The position numbers were made by a program, and so were the translations under genes. From Cheiracanthium punctorium (taxonomy: Eukaryota > Arthropoda > Arachnida > Araneae > Cheiracanthiidae), in contig JAWZYV010018238.1 in the NCBI GenBank assembly GCA_038373885.1, positions 1-64,000 on the forward strand: a stretch of 64,000 nt of DNA. The letters run 5' to 3'. Numbering within the stretch: the first letter of the stretch is position 1; every line of letters begins with the position of its first letter. Positions 31,401 through 42,300 of this stretch are shown here, in pieces. The notes under the pieces are model-generated. The model was not told the DNA's origin. It saw nothing but the letters and a program-made list of their open reading frames with translations, and did no database searches.

Positions 31401-32680
31401 ATCAGAAATATCCCATGTTGCTTCCCAAACATCATCACTTCACAACTCTTGTTATTCGGCACTATCATCATGCAAATCTTCATGCAGGCCAAGAATTGGT
31501 CTTATCTCTAATAAGACAGAAATTTTGGATCCCAGACGGAAAATCAACCGTTCGAAAAGAACTCCGGAAATGCATCGAATGCTTTAAATCATCTGCAAAA
31601 CCAATTACCCAGATGATGGGTGATCTACCGAGTGCACGAGCCAATCCTTGCCGTGCATTTGAAAAGGTGGGCATGGATTTTGCAGGGCCAATTTCCACGA
31701 AGTGCCAACACACTCGAAAATCAAGTACCTTCAAATCATATATCTGTTTATTCATCTGTATGAGCACTAAAGCAGTACATCTTGAATTGGTCTCTGCATT
31801 ATCTTCAGCGGCATTTCTGGCAGCATTTCGAAGATTTGTAGCTCGTCGTGGCTACCCATCGCATGTTTTTAGTGACAATGGAAGCAACTTTGTTGGAGCC
31901 TCAGCGTACCTAAAATCATTATTTAGAATTCCTCATGATCCCTTAATACAAGATTATTCATCCCAACGTAATATAAGCTGGCAATTCATTCCTCCATATG
32001 CACCAAATTTCGGAGGTATTTGGGAGGCCTCTATTAAATTAACTAAACAGCATTTAATAAAAACATGTAAAACAGCACTGCTCAATTTTGAAGAACTTAC
32101 CACCCTTCTTTGCCAAATTGAAGCCATCATCAACTCTCGGCCTTTATATCCATTATCAGCTGATCCCAAAGACTTCAGTGTATTAACACCCGGACATTTT
32201 CTTATTGGTGGTCCTTTGCTCGAACTCCCTGAACATAAATCTAATCTTATCTCTTTACGTTTTAATTCTAGGTGGTCCCTCCTACTACAACTCAAAGACC
32301 AATTCTGGAAGAAATGGAGCACCTCATACCTAAACACATTGCAGCCACGGACAAAATGGATGAGAAACAACCATCTCCTGGCTGTAGGAAGGTTAGTCCT
32401 CATCAAGGATCCAATCGCCCCTGCCACCGTGTGGAAATTAGGCCGAATCTCCGCTCTCCATCCAGGCGCTGATGGCATCAGCAGAGTGGTCACCGTCCGA
32501 ACTGCCAGAGGAACTGTCACACGCCCAGCCTCTCAGATAGCATTCTTGCCACTTCCAGATGTTGATACTGAGTCTGCGCCCCCCCCCCGGAATCTGTCAG
32601 ATACAACAGAAATGAAATCCGAAAGTGATCCAACAGATGGGAGCACCATTCAGACCCTTGATCTAGTCTTAAGAACTTGA
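28400..32680 (+). CDS. pol: BEL copy 2, zinc-knuckle and pol polyprotein
   Basis: About 1,426 codons, near-identical to copy 1 through protease, reverse transcriptase (YVDD at 30,005-30,016), RNase H and integrase, all motifs intact. A 10-C rather than 11-C run at the end shifts the last residues. This copy therefore reads a longer tail into LTR3 (stop at 32,678-32,680), about 17 codons more than copy 1. The ancestral C-terminus cannot be decided from two copies. Confidence 0.92.
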   Translation: MKRENVSSEVKFNNCMLCKQNHALFKCPTFHAMNINDRWKCVNDNHLCTNCLRSNHLIDNCRIGFSCKNCAARHHTLLHSYVNNDQVPQSQSVSTVANSYTKSQEQNHVLLSTAIIKFKSQTGKTITCRPLIDNGSQNTLISKYCAERLQLSMKPTTHRLVGINEIYAETCLYSTNFEFSPYFSGDTFQVNAIVVNKVTTSLPNFNMKKQDWPHLNNLCLADPSYFVESEIDILLGADIFLFLVTGSPILGPKGTPSALPTKLGHLLSGSVNTPATQNSSVVCHTLTNIENNLKEFWESETIHKPVKPNDEDELADAIFDKFHTRNSKGRYIVKLPFKEDSNLGDSKEGALMRFFSLERKLQSNEQLRQTYIQFMEEYQSLGHMTPLISDVASQSYMLPHHGIINENSLTTKLRVVFDGSFKTSNGKSLNDVLLKGKKLQTDIFAVLLKFRTFPVAFSADITKMYRQILIASEDKSFQQIFWRESPNEPLKIYTLNTVTYGTACAPYLAIRTIQQLCSDEKGRFPQAAKLAQDHFYVDDLLAGADSVDSAKSIIQKLLDLMSAGGFELRKWSCSHPEVIAQFPDALKATTFTHSFQEDSSQKILGLVWDLTMDSFQVRAVPSDNVSTKRQLLSIIARTFDPLGFVAPSTIILKIILQDLWKTNIGWDDHLPSAILDRWNNFQAEVHYFKEIKIPRYIHVVNSVKIEVHGFSDASLKAYSAVIYLRVICNSSRIFLMAAKTRVAPLNAITLPRLELSGAVLLAELVDTFKRAVNFPIHNTYLWCDSTIALCWINNPPTKGNQFVQHRVCKIHSLTSKDSWHHIPGKSNPVDCASRGLYPKQLMEHSEWLNGPQWLIDFDPTSVGVNTPNQDMYDVSSDIHFNSSFESTSLVTQLNPFLDLFDRFSSYTRLLRTVAWVFRFYNNSKSDPKTQGPLKAHELDTATKTIVKLLQNDAFHSDITQLNSNQPLPKSSKLIALNPFLDKEGILRVGGRLRHQQEFTFDQKYPMLLPKHHHFTTLVIRHYHHANLHAGQELVLSLIRQKFWIPDGKSTVRKELRKCIECFKSSAKPITQMMGDLPSARANPCRAFEKVGMDFAGPISTKCQHTRKSSTFKSYICLFICMSTKAVHLELVSALSSAAFLAAFRRFVARRGYPSHVFSDNGSNFVGASAYLKSLFRIPHDPLIQDYSSQRNISWQFIPPYAPNFGGIWEASIKLTKQHLIKTCKTALLNFEELTTLLCQIEAIINSRPLYPLSADPKDFSVLTPGHFLIGGPLLELPEHKSNLISLRFNSRWSLLLQLKDQFWKKWSTSYLNTLQPRTKWMRNNHLLAVGRLVLIKDPIAPATVWKLGRISALHPGADGISRVVTVRTARGTVTRPASQIAFLPLPDVDTESAPPPRNLSDTTEMKSESDPTDGSTIQTLDLVLRT

Positions 32681-33129
32681 CCCACTAACGAGGGGATGGG
32701 AGGCCCTGATGGGTTACTTCTGGTTCATCTTTTAGTTTCGCTTCACGTTTGTTGTAGTTTTGATTCATTTTTAAGTTCTAATTCGAGCCTTTTGGGGCGA
32801 CATTCAGATGCTACATTTTAAGAAAGATGTCAACTGACTGGCAGTAATAGTCTGTTCCTAATATGTTAGAATTAAATTCAATATTCACTTATCCATATGC
32901 GTATTTCATGCAACTTTAACTCATTGTCTCACATATTCATCCTGTTGGATTTCAGAAGTGTCCAGAATCAAGGAAAGGTAAGCAATTACCTTATTCTATA
33001 TTCACAAAGTTCGAAGCTAAATCATGAAGATAATCATATTCTATAATTATGCACGATATCCTACTTATATTCGATATTATACTAGATATTCTACATATTA
33101 TGAATCCAATTCTAAATTCATTCCATACA
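32595..33129 (+). repeat. BEL 3' LTR (LTR3)
   Basis: 535 bp with TGTCAG start and CCATACA end, immediately followed by the GGGGG duplication and the continuation of family A. No internal deletion. Confidence 0.95.
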
Positions 33130-33400
33130 GGGGGAATTCTTGAAAGTGCGCTAGCGTTTAAACATTCGATTGAGCTCAAATTGGGTATACATGTTATAAA
33201 CCACCATCGTAAGACCGGTATTGAGTTTGATGTGTATAGAACTTATAGTTTTTCTACAGGGCTACGACAAAAATTTCTTTTACATTAATGCATATGGGGA
33301 GAAACTTTTGAAAGTGCGTTAACGTTTATTTAAATGCTTGGTAATGATCTTAATCGTAAGTGCTCGGAAAGTCGAGTGGAGTCACTCCAGATTTTTTTAA
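33130..33400 (+). repeat. family A copy 2, right part
   Basis: Resumes at GGGGGAATTCTTGAAAGTGC, holds one more internal unit (CACCATCGTAAGACCGGTAT), and closes with the 3' module GTGCTCGGAAAGTCGAGTGG and GGAGTCACTCC. Joined across the BEL element it completes the copy begun at 20,460. Confidence 0.85.
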
Positions 33401-35929
33401 ATTGTAATCTGTTTACTGATACCAATAATGTTAAACATTCAGCTTTTTATGTTATTTTATTCTCTTCCTTCAATTTAATACAGATCCTTATTTCCTGTCA
33501 CTTGCATTTGAAGAAATGCTGCTCTTTGTCGATGAAGGTTTGGACCCGGAGAAACATTTCTCCAAATGTAAGTGATAGAGAATGAGAAATTGAAGTATTA
33601 TAAAATGCATACAGCCCCTTGTAAAAATGTATAGGGTAAATCCTTCATTTTTAATTTTATTTAATTACTTTATTTACTTATATATTTTGCAGGAAAAATA
33701 GTCTTAAAGAATATTTGAATGTTATTGAAATTTCATATATTGAGTCTGTCAATAATTTCCGTCTTTTTCGATATTCATGTCACTAAAAAGAACTTCGAGG
33801 CCATGATTTACCTTTAAAAATGTCTTAATAGTCTTCATTTATGGCTGATAATAACTTTTTACTACTGAAAGGGAAAATGAGAATTAGGATTTATTTTCTA
33901 AAAATTATTTGAAAACATTTCAGCCATTTGCCATGTTCAGTGGCTTGCCATTCGACTATCATGGGAGCAATTGGTTTAATATGTTAAAAGTAAAAGGTTT
34001 AATGTAAAATTATTATGTGACACAGGACTATTAGATTGGATAAGTGTCACACGTTTCAAATTACTTTTCGTAGTTTATTTTTATGCTTTATGAATTCGAT
34101 AAAATTAAAAGCGTCTATTACAAAAATCATTTTCAAGTTTTCAATATCATTTGTCCCTTTAAAATCAAAGCACCATTCTATAATTGGGAAGGTGTTTCGT
34201 ATTTATGCATGCAATAATCAAGTAATGCACAAAAGCACTTAACAAAATTATTCCTGTTAAACATTAAAAGTAATTGAAAACTTTGTCAGATAACACACAA
34301 AATAATTTGAGTGACTAATTATTTTTATCCGTGTAAATCATTCCACTGCATGCTGCATCAAAACACGAAAAATGGTGTTAGAAAAGAAACACTTTATTGC
34401 GTTCCAATTTAATTTATTAAAATTTTTAAACACGGTGCAATCGCATAATTTAATGCATACAATATTAATTTACCTCGAGTAGTGTTTTTCATTTTGAAAA
34501 AGTATATACTGGCAAAGTAATAAACGACGGAGCTATTAAAGTGCGCCTAAGAGAAATAGAATTACGAGCAATTGAAAAGGACGATATTTCCCTGAAATTC
34601 TATTAAATAGTGCAGAGGAGCTTAGAATAAATAAGCCTCCCTTTCCTTTTGATAGACATTAAGTTTTTACTAAATCATACTCTGAAAAGGAAGTGGATAC
34701 GATTATAAAAACCTCTTGTGAAAAATTGAATGTCTTAATATGAAGGAATAAGATTCAGACGTATGGAAGTAAGATAAAATTTATTTAGGATGAGTAATAA
34801 AAATAGTGAAAAAAAAGTTATGTTTTAATGGTTAGGTGAATAACCGCTGAAGAATATTACCTTAGTTTGTGCTATAAATTTTTGAATGTTTTTTAATAAC
34901 CGTATCATATGAGTTTGTTACGTTATTTAAAAGAAATAAAATTCTTCAAAAATGAAAAAAAAAACCTGAGGTAATTTCAGAGATTTTAGATTTTAAGTTT
35001 TCATCAAGTATTTTCAATATACGTTGAATATCCATCCGTTCATCATGTTTGTTTTCCTTGTTTCATATACGTATGTTTTGAAGTCAATCATAATTTATGT
35101 GTCGTCCTTACTTTTTCCCATAGTTTCATTATATTGGAAAGTGTATCTTTGTCCATGCGTAGGTCTCATTTTTCTCCTTGTTGCATCACGTTGGCAATTA
35201 TAATCCATGTTTATTTATTAAGGGAGTTAAATTCGCTAAAAACCTTATAAGGTAACATTCTTTAAACGTTCATAACAATGCTAATGAAGCCATATTCTAA
35301 AATGCTTCGATGCACTGACACTTTTAATAGATTTTTAAATTGTGCAAAAGCTGAATTATTTCTTAAAACAACAGCCTCGAGAAAATTCATTGTTCTAAAC
35401 AAACATTTTCATTCATTGGATTGCCAAAGTTTTAACCAAAAAAAAAAAGGTTTCTTTTGTTGAAATATCGAGAACAACATTAATCTATCGTGAATCTGAA
35501 AAATATTTTAGTGATTTATTTTAACTCTTCCTTTCTTTTATTTTCTTATTCGCGCAATATCTTGATTATTTTTTTGTTCCCTAATCGATCTTCATTAATC
35601 CGTGCACTCGAGCAGACAACTTAAGGTGTTAGCGGCAAACAATTTCGCTTACCCAGAATGAAAAGCTACGTAATTAATTACTGGATACTTGTGCTGAATG
35701 GATCTTTGTTCTTTTGCTGGTTGCTTTTTTTCAACACATTGCGTAGTTGTTTGTATTTTGCTTAGATTTTTTTGGGGGGTTGTCAACATATGATTGTTTT
35801 TTTATGGTTAAACAGATTTTTTAATGTTTAAACTCCATACAAAAATCCAGGAGGGGGGGGGTGCCGCCTTTGTCCTATGACGTTCATGTTTGCAGAGTAG
35901 GGTAGGGTGGTAGTAAAATGGGTATAGTA
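33401..35929. other. no recognised gene
   Basis: AT-rich spacer. GTCGATGAAGG with a downstream GAGAAAC at 33,517-33,552 resembles the hairpin at 7,789-7,821. Short frames only. Confidence 0.45.
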
Positions 35930-36560
35930 ACAAGCATTTTAAATCTTTTCTAACCAAGTTGAAAAGTGTTTGATTTCGATTTTTCTGTCTATCCGTCCGT
36001 GTTCTAAGTCCCGTAAATCTGCATCGATTTACTACGAAATTTATATATGTTATTTCTATATACAGTACCATGTACCCTATTGAAAATGGCGTATGCCAGC
36101 ATCTATAATTATTCGACAGGAGGACTCAAGAAATTCCCAATACACTATCCTCTATGGACAGTCATTCTTGAAAGCGTAACATAAGAGATGTTCGGTTTTT
36201 CGAAAGAAAACAAAGTTGACATATAGTGTTTTTAAGGCTGACAAAATAATGCTCTCTATCGAAAACAGTGTTTACTTTTAAATGTCTTTTACAGGGTCTC
36301 ACAAAGTTGCATTGATAGTAAATAATACAACAATTTTTAAAGATTATCTTCGAAATCTCGCCAGATTTAAGTACAATACATCGCCAAATAGGACGCAAAA
36401 ATATTGTTGTGTTGGAAAGTGTTTTATAATCGATGCGTTTGGCATGATTTATCTTTCTTGTTTTTCTCATTGCCTGTTTTCCGTTGCTAATTATGTTAAA
36501 CATGCAATTTTTTGTGTTTGTTTATGCAATGCATTATTGGAATGCATCTCCTTTACAACT
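35930..36560 (-). repeat. dispersed repeat family B, one or two copies
   Basis: Minus-oriented block with TCTGTCTATCCGTCCGTG (35,983-36,001), the CAGTACCATGTACCCTATTG block and AATACACTATCC. It is followed at 36,390-36,440 by the ATATTGTTGTGTTGGAAAGT / TTATAATCGATGCG signature. The same order is seen inverted at 4,131-5,060. Confidence 0.6.
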
Positions 36561-36949
36561 GAAAAGACTTTATAAATTAGTTTTAAATTAAAAAAATTAA
36601 CTTTATTAATGCTGTTGTTTTTCTATAAAAATGCGGTAAAGTGGGCAAATGATAAAAAAAAATGCTACAATTTTTCAAGTTTTACTTATTTCCTGTCATG
36701 ACTTAAAAGTTATTCAAATTTAAAAACATCATGGCGAAAGCTGTTAGACTGGATTCTGCATAACCTTTGTAAAAAAATTTAAAATCACTAGAAAATAATA
36801 GTCTGCACTTAAAAATCTGAAAACTTTGAATAAAAGACAAATTAAATATACGATAAATTAAGATCAGTTTAATAATTTCTAGATTTTCGCATTTTAACCA
36901 TTTTTTTAGATTTAGTTAAATGGTTATTTTTTAAGAAACATTTTTAAAA
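36561..36949. other. no recognised gene
   Basis: AT-rich spacer between repeat families B and A. Confidence 0.4.
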
Positions 36950-37735
36950 AATCTGGAGTGGTTCCACTCGATTTTCCGCACTCTTGATCTTCACCAAGCG
37001 TTTAAGAAAATTGGATTCATCTCGATCGAATGCCGTGTTCAGACGGTAGTGCACTTTAAAAAATTTGCATCCATAGGCCGTAACGGATAAGAGTTCTTTT
37101 TTGCAACCCTGTAAATAAGCTATTGTCGCTACACAGACCGAAATCAATGCTGGTCGTGTAATGGGGACCTATGTTCTACATAACCAATTTGAACTGATGC
37201 CAGTTCGCCATTTAGACACTAACATACTTTAAATGATCTGCGTCCGTAGGTCTTAATATAGAAGACTTTCTTTTTGCAAGGCTGTAAACAAACTATCAGC
37301 TGTACACACAAAATCTATGGAGGTCAAGGGACAGTGATCTATACTATACATACTCACTTTGCGCTTAATCAAACGCACCGTTTAAACGTTAGCTCTATTT
37401 CAAGAATTTCCGTCCATAGGGAGTAATTTAAAAGAATTAATTTTTGTAGCTCTGTAAAAAAAAAAAAAAACTGTACGTCCTATGCTAACCAAAATCAATG
37501 CCGGTCGTGTGAGGGTTGTCTATAACATATATACCAAATTCGACCTCAATCGAGTGCATCGTTTAGGTACTATATCGTGTTTACTCACATACACTTACAT
37601 ACATACATCCTCGTAAAGATAGCATAAATGGATTCAGAATTTCCGAAAACGTGTCAATACATCAAAATCTCAAAGTTACATTTTTTTAATGATTGCAATA
37701 TTTTTCTTACATCACATGTTCGGAAAGTTACAAGA
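36950..37735 (-). repeat. dispersed composite repeat, family A copy 3 (inverted)
   Basis: In minus orientation the 3' module (TCTGGAGTGGTTCCACTCGA at 36,951) comes first, followed by three to four internal units. The 5' module follows, ending at CACATGTTCGGAAAGT (37,715-37,730). The terminal motif TGTTCGGAAA is the inverse of the TTTCCGAACA start seen in copy 2. Confidence 0.75.
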
Positions 37736-38280
37736 ATGGGGGAGACTAATTTAATACATTTTATAACATACTAACTTTTCTTTAAATTATTTTTACAGCA
37801 ATACAAATTGGAAGAGCAGCATCTTTTCTTTGTAAAAACCTTTATAATCCAGTAAACCTACTGATTAGTTTTAAAAATTGACTCTTAAAGTCATGTGTAC
37901 AAGTTTAAAGATGCAAAGACACAAAAAAAATGTTATTTTCTACATTTTTTATGCATATTATGTATTTTTTACGTGTGGTATTTTTTGGTAGAGGATGAGT
38001 TAAAAACAAATTATTTCTTGTCTCTCTAATGAATTGGGTAAAAAAAATGAACAGAAGTAAATGCTTCTGAATTACTTATCTTTTTTAAATAAAATTTATA
38101 TTTTTTTAACATTCGAAATAATGTCTGTTTCCTGTTGAACGTGGGATGCATTTTCTGTTTTCTTTCTTTTTCCTTTTTTAAGAGTTAAAGTCAAGAATTA
38201 AAATTATGATTGAAAGTAGGTTTTTTTAATCTTTAAATGTATCTTAATGTAGGGGAACGAGATAGGCAAAACAATGCTAA
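37736..38280. other. no recognised gene
   Basis: AT-rich; a near-repeat of the 'gaagaacagcatctttctttg'-type sequence at 33,500-33,530 may mark old shared repeat. Confidence 0.35.
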
Positions 38281-39005
38281 ACGCATAACATATAAAACAC
38301 TTTCTAAAGCAAACTTTTTTGCGCCACATATATAGCGAAATATCGTCTGATAAATTCGCGAAATTTTGAAGATAACCTCAAAAAAAGATGTACAGCACTG
38401 TTCGCGTAATTTAGTGACACCGTAAAAGAACTTGATCTTTTAACTCTTTGATGCACAAAACATTATTTCATCCACAACATAAAATTATTTATATTTAGAA
38501 AGCAAAGAATGCCATTGAAAATGAAAACAATATATATTTTTGTACTTGCCGATGCAGTTGTAAAGTGGTTAAATAACATTTTGTTGCCAATTTATACTAG
38601 AACGTAATTACATAGAAAGAGCTTGAATATGTAGCGTGTTTTTCATACCACTATGCTCTACAGAGTTAAATGAAGAGTAATCTATTATAAATATTTATTT
38701 ACTTATTGTAGGGTGTTTGAAATGGATGAATATATCTAAAAAGCCATTAATCATAGTGTATTGGGATTCTTTTGAGTGCACCTGTCGAAATACTATGCAC
38801 TATTTTCGATGGAGAACATTATTTTGTCATCCTTCATAAAATATATCTGTTTTGTTTGGTTTGACATTGCCAGATTTTTCTAAAATATGCTTTAAGAAAT
38901 GATTTCTGTCAGAGCTTAATGTGCTGGAATTCGTTCGGGTGCATGTGTAAAAGTACTAAAAATGACACATATTTTATTGTCAATAGGGTGCATGGTTCAG
39001 TACAT
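38281..39005 (+). repeat. dispersed repeat family B, fragments
   Basis: Signature blocks ATAAAACACTTTCTAAAGCA (38,292), 'ATTCGCGAAATTTTGAAGAT', 'GACACCGTAAAAGAACTTGA' and, further on, GGGATTCTTTTGAGTGCACC, all matching the order in the 4.6-5.0 kb copy. Confidence 0.55.
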
Positions 39006-39017
39006 AGGAATAATATT

Positions 39018-39210
39018 TATAGTGAAACCTCCTTCAACGGTCACCTCCGAACAACGGAAATATCCGAAGACCGGCCCCATATGAATGGTGCTGACCGCAC
39101 TCCATAGGATTAACACTAGAGCTAATCTGTGAACCGCGAATTCTGAACAACGGCCACCCGTTTTTAGAATCACACAGCCACCCAAATGCGCTTTTTAATT
39201 TTTTTTTCAC
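39018..39210 (+). mobile_element. Tigger-like terminus (single end)
   Basis: TATAGTGAAACCTCCTTCAA followed by CGGTCACCTCCGAACAACGG resembles the outer end of the Tigger-like element at 17,473. No matching opposite end was found. Confidence 0.4.
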
Positions 39211-39654
39211 CCAAAGTTTGAGCAATGTAAAGTTTATTTGTCTCACCATAAGATAAGCATTCTAGTAATATTCAGAGCCGCAAGTAGAGTTAACGTCACG
39301 TGGCCAAAACTTAATTTTGGCTCCCAGGGCACATGCCCCATTTGGCTCAATCTAGTTGCGGATTTGCTAATATCAAAACAAATTCCGATGTTCTAACAAA
39401 ATTTTGCCTCAATCAAAGACGATTATGGGAAAACAACAAATATTATTATTTCTTTGGGAAAAGATATTTGCCTCAAAAAAGTGAGCTAACTGTGTAACCT
39501 ATTTTTTAAATGTAAATTAAAATAATTGGGATTTAGTGAAGCTAAAATAACGTATTTATGTCCCTATTATTAACTAGGGACATAAATACCTTCCTTCTAA
39601 TTTTATTTTTCAATTTTTAAACCTCTGAACAAGAGCCATCTCCAAAGAATATTC

Positions 39655-39760
39655 TATTTTCAGACCCGTAGGTGGCCGTGAGTTTTGAACTCAGGATCTC
39701 CTTTTTACTGCGCATGCGCTTTAACCAACTAAGCCACATTGCATTGCGCAGGTCATCGTA
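39655..39760 (-). mobile_element. tRNA-like sequence, probably a SINE head
   Basis: On the minus strand an A box TGGCTTAGTTGGTTAAAGC and B box GAGTTCAAAACTC stand at tRNA spacing. However, the anticodon arm does not pair and a 7-bp acceptor cannot be closed with the A box in normal position. A working tRNA gene is therefore unlikely. Confidence 0.5.
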
Positions 39761-40880
39761 ATAAATATAGATTTTAGTATTTTTTTTCTTTATTTGTGAA
39801 AGCTTAATGCTTTGACAAAAATCCAATTTCACTAAAAATCTTAAAACTTCTAAAAAAAGAGCGTTCATTTTTACCAATAAAAAACAGATAACTCAAAAGC
39901 ATACATCCTCGTAAAATAATCTTGTACAAAAGGTTTAATAAAGGATGGATTTGTACTTTCATTTACATTTTTAATAACAATAACACAGCTAATGAGTCAG
40001 AGGTACTTCATTGATCTCGAGTGTTCTCGATGAAATATGAAAGACAAAGTTGAAACTTTGAACACGATAATAATCAATATTTAGAGGAGGAGGGGAAGCA
40101 ATTTTTCCTGCTCATTAAAAAAGTTAAACGATTTATCTTAGCCGAAATTCGTACGGTAGCTGAAATAATTGCTTATAAAGAGCTCACAAAAACCCATATT
40201 TCTCTTATTTGCGTTTTTGAGACTATAAATTTTGAGAAAGATCGGTTTGAAAATCTCTTGAACATATTTACTCCACTCGTGAGAAAATTTTAATTAGAAA
40301 AATAATTTCTTAGATAATCTACATATTTGAAAATACATATTCACCTTTAGTAACAGCTTGCCAATATTCCACGCGAAACGTGGCAAACGTGGTCAGACAA
40401 AATATCAGTTCATGGTAACCAGTGGCTATAGTGTGTGGCTACTAGCCACGCACTCTATTAGATGAATCTTTCACCATGTCATGACGATAACATTTTGTGC
40501 TCAGGTCAATCTTCTAATTTTGTGCCTTTATGGCTACAAGTGCGAGCACAAGAACTGGTTCAGGCTTTGTGCTCCGACTTGTAGCTCTAAAGTCAATTTT
40601 TTAAATCTATTTCTGCATGTGAGCCCACGGCACTGCCCCCAAGTACCGGTGCGATAATCGGGGCCTTAACGAGGTATAAAAAATCAACATTAGGCCGTTT
40701 TTCACATAACTGTTTATTAACTAACAATTCACCCTTTTTTCCGTTGTTATGTTATTACATTCTTTCTCCCATAATAATACAATTCTGTGCCAAATTTTGT
40801 TACAGTAAAGAGAGTATTTCTTCGCTTATGACGGATTTTGTGTATAACATTAAATTTTGACATATTGGTATTTACTTAAT
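39761..40880. other. no recognised gene
   Basis: No supported feature. A GC-richer patch at 40,615-40,675 has no recognisable content. Confidence 0.4.
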
Positions 40881-41045
40881 GACTCTTTCCCTCTCTCTTC
40901 AAGCGTATGAAATGAATGAATGAATGAAGAGCATTTCTCTTGTACACATTATGTGCTCAGTACTTCGCTGATGACCTGGTGGATAATTTCAGGAGGAGAT
41001 GTCTTATGAAAAGCGTTTCTCAACCAGCAAATCATCCTCTTTTAA

Positions 41046-41607
41046 CCCTTCCGAGTTGAGCTGCAATGGCTCGTGGATTGTGTAGGAAACTCGCCGTGAG
41101 GACACAAAACTTTGACGTTTGGACTGTTGTCAGTCATAAAGAATTAACTTGATTTCTACAAAAATACTGGAGGGTGACATAGGTCCAAGAGAATCCTTTA
41201 CTTTTTAGCACGTCATTTCCCGTAAAAAGGGTCGATTTTTTGCAAAATCGTCAGGATCATTTTAACAGCACTGGCATCACGTTGAGAACTGGAAGAAAAC
41301 GATGGAAATACATGGATATAGAAGAACAACTGGATAGACTGCCCAATGCTGAAAAAAGAGCAGCCGTTGCCATCGCTCGATGTAACTACCAGCAACGAAA
41401 TGCGGGGCGGACGATCGAATCGTCGACCGCCATGTTGACACAGACTGCCTGCCCGCGCGCACAGTCGGTCTGTGTAAAAAAAAATGGTCTCCAGATCTGT
41501 GGCACGCGAGGAACAATTCGATCGACTGCTATCTTGCTGGTAGTTAAATCGAGCGATGGCAACGGTTGCCCTTTTTCAGCAATCGGAAATGGTAGCGATT
41601 CAAAGGG
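41046..41607. mobile_element. piggyBac-like MITE (family PB2), diverged copy
   Basis: TTAA at 41,042-41,045 precedes CCCTTCCGAG; the other end reads GCGATTCAAAGGG then TTCA (41,608-41,611). Internal sequence (TTTGACGTTTGGACTGTTG, CCAAGAGAATCCTTTAC, GCCATCGCTCGA) matches the 8.5 and 12.4 kb copies. The 156-codon frame across it is an accident. Confidence 0.75.
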
Positions 41608-41740
41608 TTCACTAAGCGGCAATCGTCGTTTTAGCACTTCCAAGTTGAATCCTATTTGCATTTTGGATTGTGAGGAGAAAAGTGCATATTCTTCGTCTTG
41701 TGGTAACTGAACGCGTGAGATTTATTAATTATAGAAGGAC

Positions 41741-42093
41741 CAGAGCCCGACTGAGCCAAAATGGGGCCCAGGGCATAAATTTGTTTTGGAGGACCCTTTT
41801 ATACATACCCATTCAGTTTACAAGTGTTAAAATGCCTGGAACTACAGGCTTACTTCAGTTCCAGGCTTTCTACTCTTGTGGATGCTTGGTACTTTTCTGT
41901 AACTGGAATTTTTTTAGTATCGTTTAGTAATTCTTTTAGAGAATTCTTTAAGCAGAGAAAGAGAGAGAGAATTTTTCTAGAAACAAAACATTTCTACAAA
42001 ATACAATAGACACATCTCTTGATTTGGGTCCCCCACCTTTGACTGGTGGCCCAGAGCAGCTGCCCCGCCTGCCCTTGCCTTAGTAAGGCTCTG
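41741..42093. mobile_element. hAT-like MITE with 8-bp target duplication
   Basis: 353 bp from CAGAGCC to GGCTCTG. The flanks AGAAGGAC (41,733-41,740) and AGAATGAC (42,094-42,101) match at 7 of 8 positions, the duplication size of hAT elements. The homologous place in copy B (near 46,573) lacks the insert. Confidence 0.75.
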
Positions 42094-42300
42094 AGAATGA
42101 CGCTTTTCAGGGAGGTTTTCCCGTTTTGGACTAGGTGTAGGGAGAAATGTGTTAATGACTATGAAAATGAATGATGGATGAAAGTCGAACAAGTGTTGCT
42201 ATAGTGACCAAAGTGAAGCGTTTAGAGGCGGAAAAGGAAATCTCCTTCCTTAATTTTGATTGAATTGAAAAAAAATAATAATAAAAGTCTCTTCTCTTGA

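Larger units (their letters stand above)
20935..33129 (+). mobile_element. tandem BEL/Pao retrotransposon, LTR-internal-LTR-internal-LTR
   Basis: Three LTRs (20,935-21,448; 26,755-27,289; 32,595-33,129) enclose two nearly identical internal regions of 5,306 and 5,305 bp. The array is flanked by GGGGG at 20,930-20,934 and 33,130-33,134, consistent with the 4-6-bp target duplication of BEL/Pao elements. The family assignment rests on the pol order protease, reverse transcriptase, RNase H, integrase and a C-terminal domain, with BEL-type motifs. No env frame lies between integrase and the 3' LTR. Only a handful of substitutions separate the copies, so the array is young. Confidence 0.95.
40881..42300. 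repeat. duplicated segment, copy A (with two nested elements)
   Basis: Blocks TCTTCAAGCGTATGAA, ACATTATGTGCT, GATGACCTGGTGGATAA, TTTTAGCACTTCCAAGTTGA and GACGCTTTTCAGGGAGG occur in the same order at 46,335-46,620 (copy B). Copy A is longer because a PB2 MITE (41,046-41,607) and an hAT-like MITE (41,741-42,093) were inserted into it. Confidence 0.7.

Noticed and set aside
39655..39760. Possible functional tRNA gene (minus)
   Set aside because: A and B boxes present, but the anticodon stem does not pair and the acceptor cannot be closed at the normal position.
41240..41710. 156-codon plus-strand frame
   Set aside because: Lies across the PB2 MITE and its flank; the same sequence in sister MITE copies is not open.
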